DNA of 64,000 bases from Annona cherimola (GCA_030490835.1 CM059975.1:56969174-57033173), one strand, 5' to 3'. Positions 31,833 to 44,919 are shown, counted from the first letter of the stretch. The notes: generated by a model not told the origin, from the sequence alone. Numbers and translations: made by a program.

Positions 31833-33121
31833 TGTTGGTCCCGAGTTTGTGGCAAAATCCAAGAGGGGAGGGAGGGGTGAATTGGGTTCTTGAAAAATTC
31901 TTTAGTAAATTAAAACTTAACCCCTTGAAAGTTTAATCCCCATGGTGAAACGTGATATGAGATAGAATGAGTGGGTGCAGATGGAATATAAAATGCAAGC
32001 AATCAAACCAAACAAGAGACAACAATATATAGTGGTTCGGGCAACCTTCCCTACTCCACTCTTCCAAGCACACACCCGTTGTGTCTTAGGTTCCACTATT
32101 GTATTTTCAATACAATCTAGAGCACCCACTCTCTTCTAGATTCTAGCTCTAGGGGGCATATACAATAATCACTTGTTGGTAGGACCAACTCCAACCAACC
32201 AAGTCCAATCTATTGGTGAGACAAACTCAAACCAATCAAGCAAAACCCGTTAGTGAAACAAACTCAAACCAACCCCTTGTTTTGCTTCTTCTTGAAATCG
32301 GTCTCCAATACCGATCCAAGGCAACAACACAAAACAAAATAGACAAAAGAGAAATTACACTTTACAACGTGTATTCGATAAGCTCCGGAAGCTCCTTATC
32401 ATGTGGAGATGATAATCTTGGAAGCACACTTAGAGTTGTAACACTTGAAGCTTCAATAGTTGTTCAAATAACTTCAACACACTTGAATATTAGAAGATGA
32501 AATACCAACTTGTGTTTTTCTTTTTCTTTTCTCCTTCTCGCTGCTCTTCACGTTCATACATCAATGGTATATATAGAGGAAAAATGATCTAGCCGTTTGG
32601 AGTGGAGGTTCACGTGCATCTAGAGCTCCAACGTTCGAATTTTCGACCGTTACGAGTTGAAGTCGCAAGTGGAGTCAACTTCGGATGAGTGGAGTCGACT
32701 TCGGATGGGTGAAGTCGACTTGGGATGCGACTTCGTCTTGTTAAAACTTGCTGTCCAGAATTTTGCCTTCGAAGTTGCAGGTGAAGTCCACTTGGGTCTG
32801 AGACTTCACCCAAGTCGCAAGTGAAGTCGACTTGGGTTGAGACTTCACTTTTCTGTCTGTCCGAAGTCGCAGGCGAAGTCAACTTGGGTCTGGGACTTCA
32901 CCCAAGTCGCAAGTAAAGTCGACTTGGGCTGAGTTGCAATTCATGAACTTGAACTCTTGAAACTTAAATTATTTCACATTTTCATTTTCATACACATAAT
33001 TAGAGATAAAATATCTGAGAACACTTAGACAAATTTATTAGATCCTTTTTAATGGTATTTCAATTATTTGTTAATCATCAAAATCAAATTAATTATTCTT
33101 AAAGCAAGCATATGATCAACA
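31833..33121 (-). repeat. 5' (right) LTR of element E
   Basis: This 1,289-bp LTR has AAGTCGACTT-type motifs at about 32655-32935. Relative to the left copy it has an extra ACAAACTCAAACC-type repeat unit near 32218-32270 and small differences throughout. Confidence 0.9.
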
Positions 33122-33706
33122 TCCTGATCCTATGGCGCCCCAAACCGGGACGCCACTTCCTTACCTCAAGACCTTATTGATTGGTAAATGTGAATTAGGA
33201 TTGTTGCCCTGATCACGCGGCGGGATTTTAATTGGAACTCGTCTAATTTTTTTTCGTTTCTTCATTCATCGTTATTTCATTTATAACATAATCAATGATA
33301 CACTTGTATTCACTTGTACAAATCCTTTATAACTTCTCAACATGCACTTATACATTAAAGGTCTTCTTGACCTAATCATGGCATTTCCATCGCATACATA
33401 CATATATTCAATCATTAGTTCACCTAGGACTGAGAACTTTAAACAAGTTCACATATATATCAACATACCTGAAAACCTCCATTCATAGTATTCTACTCAT
33501 CATGGCTAATCCTTTTAGCCCACCCGGGTACTACTTCGCACCTTCCTTTGTTGCTTAGGTTCATTAACCCCTTGAGTTTCTCGGTACCTGTCTAAGGTTT
33601 GGAAAATAAAACGTGAGTGATAACTCAGTAAACAAGCATTTTATCTTTTAGGGAAAGAATTCATTGAAAATCATTTCATTAAACATCTTGAACACCTTTT
33701 TCTTGA

Positions 33707-34245
33707 GGACATTTATATGTCCTAAAATATTATCATGAAATCCTTTATTCCTGAGGACAATTCTATGTCCCTGAACATTATCATAAAACATTCATTCTTA
33801 AAATCATTTACAAGCCACGTATGGGCTTGTTATGGCAAAACATATACGTTTTACCATCCTTAATTAATTCCCTTTTGTCTTGAGTGAACATTTCCAATGT
33901 TCCAAGACATTTACATAAAACCATCTTTTGCCAATGGACGTTTTACGTCAAAAACATTTTTCTCATAAATCCTTTGGCAAGGGAGGACATTCTCATGTCC
34001 TAAAATATTATTTACATAAGCCTTTCTTGGCAAAGGACATTTTTATGTCCAAAAACATTTTTCATCATAAAATCCTTTAGCCAAGAGACATTTAATGTCT
34101 CAAAATATTTTTCACATAGCTTCCTTTGGCAATGGACATTCTTATGTCCTAAAACACCTTTTATTAAAACACTTTGGCATTGGACATTCTCATGTCCATA
34201 AACACTTTTCATTTAGGCTCTTTAATAATGAACATTCTTATGTCC
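33707..34245 (-). repeat. Hairpin array 2 in LTR W (GGACAT..ATGTCC type, about 10 units)
   Basis: Ten short dyads with 3-5 base loops start at 33707, 33755, 33886, 33936, 33985, 34035, 34086, 34134, 34182 and 34230. Stems vary in a paired way: GGACAT/ATGTCC, GGACGT/ACGTC, AGACAT/ATGTCT, GAACAT/ATGTTC. Sense-strand loops are purine-rich (GAGA, AAGA, AAAA). The counterpart is 45587-46008. Confidence 0.85.
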
Positions 34246-34624
34246 AAAAACAACTTTGACATAAATTCTTTTCATAATCCCCGTCTTAGGATTTGTTTAT
34301 AACAAACAAGGCATATAAAATACATAAACCATTTCCATAAATGCATTTGCATAAAAACATTTCCTTTTATTCCTGTTATTTACACTTTTGTGTAAAACAA
34401 CCTTTCTTTTAGGGTAACTTATACATAATAGCTCATAAAAATCCAATTTAGGATAACTTTTCATATAAATGCTTTTATATCCCAATCTTTGGGCTTTTGA
34501 AAAGCAAAACATATGCAAATGCATTTCTCCCCATCCAGTATTGACACTTAGCAAGTGATCATGCTACTTTTTGGAAGAGAATCCTTAACAGCTCGCTAGT
34601 CAGCGGTTGTTTCTTTATCCTGCT

Positions 34625-34649
34625 TCCATCTCAGGGAGGGCGCCGCTGG
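34625..34649 (-). promoter_or_regulatory. Conserved block shared by W, X and Y LTRs
   Basis: CCATCTCAGGGAGGGCGCCG here matches 2182-2206 (X), 59628-59650 (Y) and, reversed, 45202-45219 (second W copy), while the surrounding LTRs are largely unalike. It lies in the transcribed part of each LTR. Its role is unknown. Confidence 0.6.
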
Positions 34650-34760
34650 AACTCCTGTCATCCCTTAGCAACTTGGCCTTAGGTAGAGTGGGCCCCGGTC
34701 ATCCCAACCGTGCTCTACGCCCGGCCTATTCCTTGTACTAGTGCACCATACATTATTATG

Positions 34761-34931
34761 ACGGACCGCAGTCCGTTTGGTTTAAAGTATTACAGACCGC
34801 AGCCCGTATCCTTTAAAATCGGGATCACAGACCTCAGTCTGCATCCATAACTCAAAAACATCACAGACCGAAGTCTGTGCCTTTTTAAAACAAATCATTT
34901 TGAAAAAAGGACATCACAGACCGCAGTCCGT
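34761..34931 (-). repeat. Hairpin array 1 in LTR W (five UNCG-type tetraloop hairpins)
   Basis: Five 16-18 bp dyads lie at 34761-34776, 34792-34807, 34827-34842, 34862-34879 and 34916-34931. On the sense (minus) strand the loops, read from 34931 downward, are TGCG, TTCG, TGAG, TGCG and TGCG, each closed by C-G. Stem exceptions are G-U pairs on this strand. The same five in the same order lie at 44920-45084. Confidence 0.85.
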
Positions 34932-37659
34932 GTCAACTTGTAAAGCGAGTGCACCCACTTTAAACAGTTGTCATTTGAAATTTAGTTTTAGGATGACCTT
35001 CCTTAAATTCTTTTAGAAACATTTTGAGTAAAATATTTTGATAAATATTTGAAATGTTTGAGAAACAATACATCTTAAAATCCATATAAAAGAATTTCAA
35101 AACTTTTAGATTTCCAAGAATAAATCATACATTTTTCCTAGCATTTTCTTAGTTTTCTTTTTGGGGTCTTTTGCTCACAAAAGTTATGCAATTATGCTAA
35201 CCCCTTCTCAACCACCTTAAAATCAATTTCTTGTCCACATATCAATTTTTTCATTTTTACATATAGGGGCTTTGCATGGTCTTTTGTATGCTACTTTAGC
35301 AACCTAAAATCAAACCATTTTATGAAATCAACATAGGAGGTTGGTCATCCTTAAATTCCCTTCAACACATTCCTATAAACATTTTTTTCAACATTTTCAA
35401 CATAGATTTTCTTATCTAAAGGAAATCAAAACTTTTCAAATATCATTTTAAAACATATGGACTATGTCCAAATCATCATTTATTATTTAATTATCATGAC
35501 CTAGCAAAACAAATCTTTTTCATAAATCAACTCCCCTTTTCCTTTTCTTTCATAAACATAATTGTTTATCACAAATTATTGTAGAAATAACTCAAAACTT
35601 ATTTACAAACAATACTTTGTGAAAAAGGGTAAAATTTCCTTTTTCTTATAAAATATTTTTGAAACAACATCATAAAGAACTTGCTTGCTTAAAAGGAAAT
35701 TCTTAAAACAATCGGTATCAAACATGAAATCCTTTGAAAACATTATCATGGAGAACTTGCTTACTCATAAGAAAAATTCTCAATTCCATTAACATAAAAC
35801 ATTGCCAATCTTTGGCATCACTGATGATAAAATCCTTATCTTAAAACGTATTGCTTGCTTCCTATGAAGCAAACCTCGAGGCTTTTCCTTAAAGCCATTC
35901 TTTTCCAAAACTTACGACTTTTCATTAAAGTCGTCATTTTCCAAAACTTGTGGCTTTTCATTAAAGCCATCATTTTCAAAACTTTTGCTTGCCCATTCAT
36001 TAAAAAATAAACCTAAACATTTCAATCATATCAATCACATAAAAAGAAAATAGCATTTTAGAAAGTTCGCTTGCTTACCTGCATTTCCTTAACTTTCCAA
36101 CTCTGTCTTTTCTTTGCCCTTGCCTACATGAGAATAATTTAATATTTCATATATTCCTTTTGCTTGCATTCCACTTATTTTTCTAACCCATTTCCATTAA
36201 CATATATCATTTGTTTGACTTCTCAAGTCATTATGCATCTATAGCACATATTTGCACATCCCTTTGGCTATTATTTAACATAATCAATCCCCTAAGTAGG
36301 GTAACCATTTAATCATGTAATAATCAACTAATAATTATTATTTAAAGGTTCATTACCTTTTATACACGATTGTTCCCATATTTTCCAAAATTTATACATT
36401 GGTGCTCATTTTAAACACACGTTGTTGCCTCAAACTTCATTAGTTAATTCCAAATTTTGAAATTAACATCATAAAATCTAAACAAAAATATAATCATGAA
36501 ATTTATATTTTTTTCATGCATTTTTTCATAAAATCAAATTAAATAAGTCATTTATCACCTATGCATGTCTATCCTTTCACATATGCCCATTTGGCAACAC
36601 ATATAAGAGGTACTTCATAAAATTTTCCAAGTCAGCAATTTTTTCCATTTTTCAGCATGATATTCATCCTTAATTACCACTTTATTTATTGTATTTTCAT
36701 AAGATTTTAATCCACTAATAATAGGTTTCCAAAACAGCAACTTTGGAACCCATTTTTCACACGTTTAACGTGTCTTTTGATACTTAACCCTAAACTATTT
36801 TATAATTTCGAATTTTCAGAAATTAATCCAAATTTTCCTAATCCAAATCTAGGTTATTAACACATATTTAATATTCATAAATAATCATTTCTCAAAACAG
36901 CAACTTACTTCACCATTTCGGTTACCGTTTTCCCCTCATTTGGACACCATTTCATAAAATTCATAAAATCAGATTTGGGCATATCTTCCTAAATCCTTTT
37001 GGTAATTTATGGTACCCTAAACCTAGGGTATTTTACCCTACATAAATTCCAAAAATCATGCAATCCTATTTTCATATCATTTTTAGCATCAAAATGACGA
37101 AATCGGGTCATATACGTCACTTTGCATACCATTCTTTCAAAAATTCATATCTTAAGCTTAAATCAACATATGTATTTCATCAAAATATTATTCATAGCCT
37201 AAACATAACATTAATCCAATACAGCAACTTATCATGTGAATTTAGAATTTATCAAGTTGAGTTTTCAACCCTTAGGTCATTCAAATCTTCATTTCCACCA
37301 TCTAAAACATTAAAATTTATTCATATAACTTAATACTCATTCCATATTCAATAAAAGGGCATATTGAATCATCATTTAAGGAGTCTTTAAGCATCAAATT
37401 CATATTCATATCTTGGAGTTTAAAACTCAAAATGAAAAGCTCAACTTAACACAATCAACTTACTTGATTGATGAACTCAAACCCTAATCACATGAGCTAC
37501 TCTTCTCCTCCAATTTCCCTTTCTTTTTCCCTTCTTTTTTCTTCTATTTTCCTTCCTCCTTGCTGGGATAGGGCTGGACGTGACTTGCTGCTGTGGGGAG
37601 AATGAGTTTGAGCACTTAGAAAATTTCACAAAGCTCTCTCACACACGTGGACGTGCCCC

Positions 37660-37666
37660 CTTTATA
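37660..37666 (-). promoter_or_regulatory. TATA box, LTR W
   Basis: The minus strand TATAAAG (context CTCTATAAAGGGGG) resembles those of the other gypsy LTRs here. Transcription would start near 37630. Confidence 0.55.
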
Positions 37667-39001
37667 GAGCTGGATTTGCTCCAGTTGTGGACCCCACTTG
37701 GGGCTGATTTTCCACAATATTAAATGTGAATTTATCCCCCTAATGTTCTGGACAATTTACAGCCTAGTAAATTCATTTTTACCTTTTTTTAAAAAATCAA
37801 AAATCTGCTCTAAATCAAGAACGTCCAGCTGCCCCCATTGCATGTCCCTTGCTGCTATCCATTTTCAGATTTTTCCCATTTTTTTCAATCCTAATTTAAG
37901 GGAAATTTATACACCTAATTAAAATTTAATTTATTCATTAATTTTGCATAAAAAATTAGCAAAAATCATTACAACAGCATCAAACTATGGCACGTCCATA
38001 TGCATAACAAGCTGTCCACATTTCATTCATCAATGGTAGCTGCTGTTCATGATTTTTCTTGAATTTTTTTCACATGAATAAATGCCCATTCATGTGTCCC
38101 AACATGTCAGTTATTTATGTGCATATATTATAAAATAAAATGTTTTTAAAAAATCCAGCATTAGCAGCTCCTCTTGGACGTCCATGGTGTCACCTCTCCT
38201 ATGCTCATTTTGAGCACTCTTAGCCCCTTTAATGGACATCAATGCATGGATAATTCATGGGATTTTTGTATTTTGTAATTATGCATAAAATACTCTGCAT
38301 TGCACCTGCATTTGACACCTACTTGGTCCATTAAAATTTGCATTAATTCCCTGTACTCTAGTATTAAATGCATGGTACTCTTGAGGTGTAAAAGTCAACC
38401 ATATACACATTTTCCAATTCAGATATTTTCCCAACATGTTATTCTTAATCCAAACCATCCAAAGTTTTAATCTCATAATTTCGTTCAACCGTTTCAATTT
38501 TCATCTCAATCCGATTTTCCTAGCTCAAGTTATAGCCGTTTAAAGTTAACGGTTGGATTCGAGATATGATCAATAAATTATTACATTAATTTCATCAAGG
38601 ATTTTCATAACCCAATAATTCCATAATACCAAGCCCAACATCATCAACTTTCCTTTCAAATTTCACTTGAATCCGCCTTACAGGCGTTGAGTTATGAATT
38701 TTCTAGTATTTTTCCACTAAACTTAATAATTATCCTTTAAATTCTCATAAATCAAACCATATACTTTAGGATAATTATTTATAATATATTGTCACCTTTA
38801 AATCCTCATCAAGCCCCTCGGGTCATACTGACTCACTTTGGGCTCCGGCGATTAAATTTTTTAATCACCGTTCTTAACTAAAACCCTAATTGTAAAATAT
38901 CATTAATCATAAAATCATCCATAAATCATTCAAGGCATACATGTATCATAATTACATGCCTAATGCCTTCATATGAATCCTACTTGGGTCCGGCTATCAC
39001 A

Positions 39002-39811
39002 GCTCCATTTCCTCAGAGACTTGCAAAGAACAAGAAGGAGGGCCAGTTCAATAAATTCTTGGAGGTACTAAAACAGCTGCATATCAACATACCTCTTGTC
39101 GAAGCCTTAGAGCAGATGCCAAGCTATGCAAAATTCATGAAAGATGTTCTGTCGAAGAAAAGGCGATTGATGAAATTCGAAATGATTGCATTAACAGAGG
39201 AGACAAGTGTCATGGTGCAGAGGAAGCTGCCACCTAAGCTCAAGGATCCAGGGAGCTTTATAATCCCGTGCACAATCGAAAATCTATACTTCGGGAGAGC
39301 CCTTTGTGACTTGGGAGCCAGCATAAACTTAATGCCCAAGTCAATATTTAGAAAGCTGGGTATTGGGGAAGCTCGACCTATGACAGTCATGTTGCAACTG
39401 GTGGATCGGTTTATGATATATCCGGAGGGCATCATTGAAGATGTTTTGGTCAAAGTGGACAAGTTTGTCTTCCTAGCGGATTTTATTATTCTGGATTATA
39501 AAGAAGACCGGGACGTGCCAATTATCCTAGGTCAGCCTTTCCTAGCAACAGGAAATGCAATAATTAATGTACGAGCCGGAGAATTAACCATGCAAGTGCA
39601 AAACGAACAAGTCACGTTCAATGTGTTAAAGGCGAAACAGCGCCCAAATGATTCAAAGGAATGTTTCGTGATTGATATGGTCAATTTAGCGGTTCAAGAA
39701 TCTTTTTCAACTGATAGTGAGGAAGACTCAAAGGAAATTGCATTGAATGAGGGCTGCAAAATCACGACGAGTAACAAGGAAGCTACTGATTTTATAAGAT
39801 ATGGAACTTAG
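39002..39811 (+). pseudogene. pro: Gag end and protease of element G
   Basis: The frame continues from 28194: APFPQRLAKNKK, HINIPLVEALEQMPSYAKFMKDVLSKKRRL, then the aspartic protease with DLGASINLMPKSIF, LADFIILDYKEDRDVPIILGQPFL and GELTMQVQNEQVTFNV. These are signature stretches of Athila/Tat proteins. The part to 39811 is open, and there the element is cut off by W-type LTR sequence. RT and integrase are missing. Confidence 0.85.
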
Positions 39812-40030
39812 GGTTGCATATATGACCCGATTTTTCCATTTTTATGTTAAAAATGGTATGAAAATGAGATTAAATGATTTATGGAAGTTATGTAGGGTAA
39901 AATACCCTAGGATTATGATACTTTGGATTCCCAAGAGGATTTGGAAAGATAAGCCCCAAATCTGATTTTATGAATTTTATGAATAGATGTCCAAATGGGG
40001 TGAAAACGGTACCCACAATAGGGAAATAAG

Positions 40031-41734
40031 TGTTGGAAACATGTGGAAAATAACCCAAGTCTATATTTTGATGATTAACAAATCAATTTGAGTAAGTTTT
40101 GGTTACTAACATGTTTGTGAAGATGATTAAAGGATATAAAAATGAAGAAAATGAAGCATGACAGGTCAAGTCGATTTCCAAGTCGACTCAGGCATCGACT
40201 TAGGCCAAGTTGATCCCCAAGTCGACTCCAGCAGCGACTTCAAAACGTCATTTTCGTCAAGAGTTGAAATCAGGGAGTAAAGTTGCCGAAGTCACAAACG
40301 AAGTCGACTCCGCGTGTGACTTGGGTGAAGTCGCAGACCAAGTCGACTCCAGCATTGACTTCAAACGTGATTTTCTATCCAGAGTTGAAATTAGGGACAA
40401 GAGCTGCCGAAGTCTCAGACCAAGTCGACTCCACATGCGACTTGGGTGAAGTCACGGGCCAAGTTGACTCCAGCTTCGACTTCAGATTGACAGCACGCGT
40501 TTTTGAAGAGCTAAGTCGAAAACCAAGTCAACTCAATGCTCAACTTGAGTAAAATTGAAGACCAAGTATACTCAAATATTCGACTTAGGAAAAATGAAGA
40601 TCAAATCAAGTCCAAAGCAAACAAAGTTGCATGTATTCATCATGGAAAATCAAGATCACACATTTCATGTACTCCAAGATTCAAGGGTTCAAAGTTTATA
40701 AGTCACGGAGCCAAAGGATATAAAGCTAGGATGAATATACTGAGTATCAAATGACATAAATCAAGAGAAGTACATTAATTTGAAGAAATTTAAGTGACCA
40801 AAGTCATCTATAAGGATTTCAAGTTCATCAAGCAAGCTAAGGAAGTGAAGTCGCACACGAAGTCGACTTCACCCGCAACTTGAGTCAAGTCTAGGACCAA
40901 GTCGACCCGAGAAAGAACTTGAGCAACCTGAGTACAGCCGAAGTCGCACCCGAAGTCGACTCCATCTACTAGTTGGGCGAAGTCGCACCCGAAGTCGACT
41001 CCACCTGCGACTTGGGTCGCAACGGTCGGAAATTTTTTGAATGTTGGCGCATTAAATGCGCGCCACCTGCTTCCAAACGTTTGGATTCCCTCGCCATTTA
41101 TATAAGGCATTTAATATGAACGTGGAGGGTAGCTGAAACATCATTGATTGAGCATAACTCCCATTCCTAAGAGCTTTAAGTGATCAAGCTAACATCTAGA
41201 AGAAGAACGTTGCTTTCAAAATGCCAAGAGCTGCTTGTTGAATCATTAAGTCTATTTCACAAGTTCTTCTTTGCGCTAAATCTGCCTCTACACATCAGTA
41301 ACGTGTACAAACTCTCTTTTACTTTTTCTTGTTGTATTGAACTTGATTTAGTTTGGGTAACTAAGATCAAGTGTAAGCAAAGTAGTGTGTGATTGGAGTA
41401 AAACTCGTCACCTACTTATGCTGTGAGTTGTTGATGCCCCCTAGAGCTGAAATCTAGAAGAGAGCAGTGGCTCTAATTGTATTTGTAAAATACATAGTGG
41501 AACCCAAGTCACAAGAGGTGTGAGCTTAGAAGAGTGGAGTAGGGAAAGTTGCCCGAACCACTATAAATCTTGTCCATTGATTTATTTTAGCTCTTACTAT
41601 TTTATTGCTTTCTTTTTGTTTCATTGAAGGGGATTAAACTAAACTGGGGTAAAGTTTCTGTTTTAGTTGAAAAATTTTAAATACCCAATTCACCCCTCCC
41701 CTCTTTGGTAATTGTCATCAACTCGGGACCAACA
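40031..41734 (+). mobile_element. Solo LTR D of a SIRE-like copia element
   Basis: This 1,704-bp LTR (TGTTGGAAAC...GGGACCAACA) is flanked by perfect ATAAG duplications (40026-40030, 41735-41739). It is closest to solo LTR C. AAGTCGACTT-type clusters lie at about 40165-40550 and 40845-41020, with a TATATAAGG box at 41099-41107. Confidence 0.93.
40165..41020. repeat. AAGTCGACTT-type motif clusters in solo LTR D
   Basis: Same plan as in LTR C: two clusters separated by about 300 bp, with decayed members such as AAGTTGACT and AAGTCTCAG. The second cluster ends about 75 bp before the TATA-like box. Confidence 0.85.
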
Positions 41735-42844
41735 ATAAGTTGTTGTTTTGAGAGGAGTTAATATATGAATTTTAAACATGTGTTAATACCCTAAATTTGG
41801 GTTAAGAAAAATATGATTAATTTCTAGAATTTATGGATTAGAAATCTGTTTTGAATTAAGTGTCAAAACAGGCGTTGAAATGGTGAAAAACGGGTTCTAA
41901 TGTTGTTGTTTTCAAACCCTATGATGAATAGATTATAAATCTGAAATTAAACTCTAAATTATAGGTTAATTAAGGGGTCTAATCATGCTAGAATTAGAAA
42001 CAAGTTGCTGTGTTGAAAATTTTTAAGAAACACATGATTTATGTGTTGAGAAATGGACGTATACGAAGAGATACATATCAACACCCGACTTGAAAGACAA
42101 GTGGGCTAAGCTAGTGTAATATAAGTCAAAATAAATTTATGTAGGTTGGAAAACCTACGGAATATAAGTATTTGAAGATGATGCAAATAAATGAAATGTT
42201 ATTTTTATTTATCTAGGCAAAGGCAAAGACGAGAATGATTGAAAAGATTATGGCGATCTCAGGTGAGCAAGCAAACTTTCTAAAATATTGTTTTCTTTCT
42301 ATGTGATTGATGTGATTGAAATGTTTATGTTTATGTTTTGACGAATGGGCAAGCACAAGTTTTGAAAAATAATGGCTTTAATGCAAAGCCACAAGTTTTG
42401 GAAAATGACGACTTTAATGAAAAGTCATAAGATTTGGAAAAGAACGACTTTAAGGAAAAGCCTCAAGGTTTGCTTCATGGGAAGGAAGCAACATTTTTAA
42501 GATAAAGAATTTATCACAAGTATTGTCATGGATTGGCAATGCTTTATGTTAATGGATTGAGAAATTCGCTTATGAGTAAGCAAGTTCTCCACGATAATAT
42601 TTTTAAAGGATTTCATGTTTGATGCCGATAGTTTTAAGAATTTTCTTTTAAGTAAACAAGTTCTTTATGATATTGTTTCAAAAGTATTTTATAAGAAAAA
42701 GGGAATTTTTCCCTTTTTCACAAAGCAACAAACGTAAATAAGTTTTGAATTTCTTTTATGATGTTTTATGATAAATAATTATGTTTGTGAAAGAAAAAGG
42801 AAAAGGGGATTTGATTTATGAAAAGATTTATTTTGCTAGGTCAT

Positions 42845-44587
42845 TGTAACGCCCCATTCATAAAAATACTCAATAACTAATCAACGGCGCTACACAATCT
42901 AAGAAAAATTCGGCAGCATCTCCCCATAACATACAAGGGGTAATATGGAATACATGACCTGATATTCATTACATTTCCATCTGTAACATTCAATCCTATT
43001 TATATACTTGCATCTTCATATAATAAGAACATTCATATAGAAGGAAATCATTACATATTTTCCTTACACAACAAACAGATATAATAGTCATGCATATGTG
43101 CATCACAAGGATTATAATCCAATCTGAAATACCAAATACATTATAGTTGTCAAAACGAATCCGCCTAAGTAATTGTCTACATATATGATTATCAAAAGAG
43201 CACAAGTCTAAAAGAACTGGAATCAACATATTGTGCTAGGGTCTCTCATGTTTGATCTTCAACTTGTCCCATCCTTAAGTTCCCCTTCTGACCTGCGATC
43301 TAAAACCACAATAACAATGATATGAGTCTAAATAGACCTAGTAAGTAGATAGTGGTTAGCACAAAGTGCAAATAAGCATAATGATGGATACTCATACAGT
43401 GATGAAGCTAATACACATGGGTCCAATACCCACTCCCAAGATCGTATACATATAACCATACACACAAATTGACCAACACAACCAATCATCTACTCATGTC
43501 CATCAAGGGCCATGAACAACCCTCTCCTCGTGTCAATCAGGGGCCATGAACAACCCTTACAACCAACTATTTGAGATAACGCATCATACATAACAGACAA
43601 TGAAACACATCGCAAACCACGCATACAACATCAACACAATTCAGATACAACACATAGATCTGTCACACAAGCATTTTATCAAACACATGATAGGTGCGAA
43701 ATGAAAGAACCTTCAATTCATACTCTCGATTGGGGCAAATCAATTCACGTCACATTTCAACAATATAACAACTGCTAAGAAGTCTTTTACATCATAGAAA
43801 TCACGCATTCAAAGTAAATTCACCATGAACCCTAACTGTTACGAACTCTACGCCTAATACCATGGAGTCGTTAGAAGCTATATATTCGCTCTAGCCTCGC
43901 ATCGCGTTTAACGTAAAATTTCATCACTAAATCGAGAAGGGGTGACATCTACTTACTTGAATCGAAATTTCCCCCAAAAACAGTACTCCAGACTTAGACG
44001 GAGAGATTCGGAACTTCCACGATTCGAGTCGATGATCCTCAAACAGTCGGTAAAGCTTCCTTGAATGAATCCGTGGCTAGCCCGAACTGAATGGTGGGGA
44101 AAGAAGAGAAGACGCAGAGAACGGAAAGAGAAGAAGACGGAAGATAGCCGGGTGCGGGATGAAAAATGAACCCTAGCGCGCGCGGGCTTCCTTTATTACT
44201 GAATCCCTATCGGGTCGGGTCGGAACATGGATCGGGTCTAATTGCAATTAGTAATTTACTCTCCCACTCATACGACTTAATAATTAAAATTTTCTTCGGG
44301 GGCGCTGCCCCCTGCACCCCCGCAAGGGCGCTGCCCCCTTGACCCCCGCGACCCGACCGGTCCGGTCGAACCCCGTACCTACTCTGCGAGGGAAACAATA
44401 GTCATAGTGCCCATCAATGGAACGCTAATCATACATGCACATATGCACTATACATCTCCTAAATGTCGTGTCCATGTATGTTATGTATCCATTAATATCG
44501 TAAAATTCTTACTAGCATGTTCATAAGTTACCTCATAAATAGAGAAAAGTTATAATAAAAATAGAATAAAAATACCTGGTCCTCACA
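42845..44587 (-). mobile_element. Solo LTR V of another Ty3/gypsy element
   Basis: This 1,743-bp segment runs from TGTAACGCCCC to GTCCTCACA (sense strand minus: TGTGAGGACC...GGGGCGTTACA) and is flanked by perfect GTCAT duplications (42840-42844, 44588-44592). It has no internal domain. It interrupts the W-type sequence CTAGGTCAT/GATAATTAA, uninterrupted at about 35490. A GC-rich repeated hairpin region (GGGGGCGCTGCCCCC and GGGCGCTGCCCCC) is at about 44297-44342, a feature I know from other plant gypsy LTRs. Confidence 0.9.
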
Positions 44588-44919
44588 GTCATGATAATTA
44601 AATAATAAATGATGATTTGGACATAGTTCATATATTTTGAAATGATATTCGAAAATTTTTGATTTCCTTTAGATAAGGAAATCTATGTTGAAAATATCTT
44701 GAAAAATGTTTATACAGATGTGTTGAAGTGGATTTAAGGATGACCAACCTCCTATGTTGTTTTCATAAAAAGGGTTTTAAGATGTGTTGTTTCTCAAACA
44801 TTTCAAATATTTATCAAAATATTTTACTCAAAATGTTTCTAACAAAATTTAAGGAAGGTCATCCTAAAACTAGATTTCAAATAACTTGTTAAAGTGGTTG
44901 CGTTCGCTTACAAGTTGAC

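Larger units (their letters stand above)
28195..33121 (-). mobile_element. Element E: gag-only (TR-GAG-like) copia element
   Basis: This 4,927-bp element has two LTRs (28195-29439, 31833-33121), a Met-type primer site and a polypurine tract. The 2.4-kb internal region holds only a decayed gag. No integrase, RT or extra ORF is present, so it depended on partners for movement, or lost pol by deletion. Flanks TCCTC (28190-28194) and TCCTG (33122-33126) are a target duplication with one mismatch. Known gag-only plant elements of this plan are called TR-GAG. Confidence 0.85.
33131..39001 (-). mobile_element. Solo LTR W of a Ty3/gypsy element, 5.9 kb
   Basis: The sequence runs from TATGGCGCCCC (TG decayed to TA) to ...GGCTATCACA without any internal domain. 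It is flanked by GATCC (33126-33130) and GCTCC (39002-39006), a target duplication with one mismatch. The target is G's gag-pro frame, which resumes at 39002. A TATA box at 37660-37666 implies about 1.3 kb of U3 and about 4.5 kb of transcribed R/U5, very long for an LTR. Two hairpin arrays lie in that transcribed part. No coding sequence is seen. Confidence 0.8.
24828..39811 (+). mobile_element. Element G: Athila-like Ty3/gypsy element, 3' half deleted
   Basis: G begins with an LTR (TGATAACTCGCG... to ...CGTCA), then an Asp-type primer site, gag and protease on the plus strand. Gag-pro is split between 28194 and 39002 by element E and solo LTR W. After the protease, at 39811, the sequence changes abruptly to the inside of a W-type LTR. 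RT, integrase and the 3' LTR of G are absent, so a deletion removed them. Protease motifs (DLGASINLMP) and the hairpin at the LTR start are typical of Athila/Tat elements. Confidence 0.8.
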
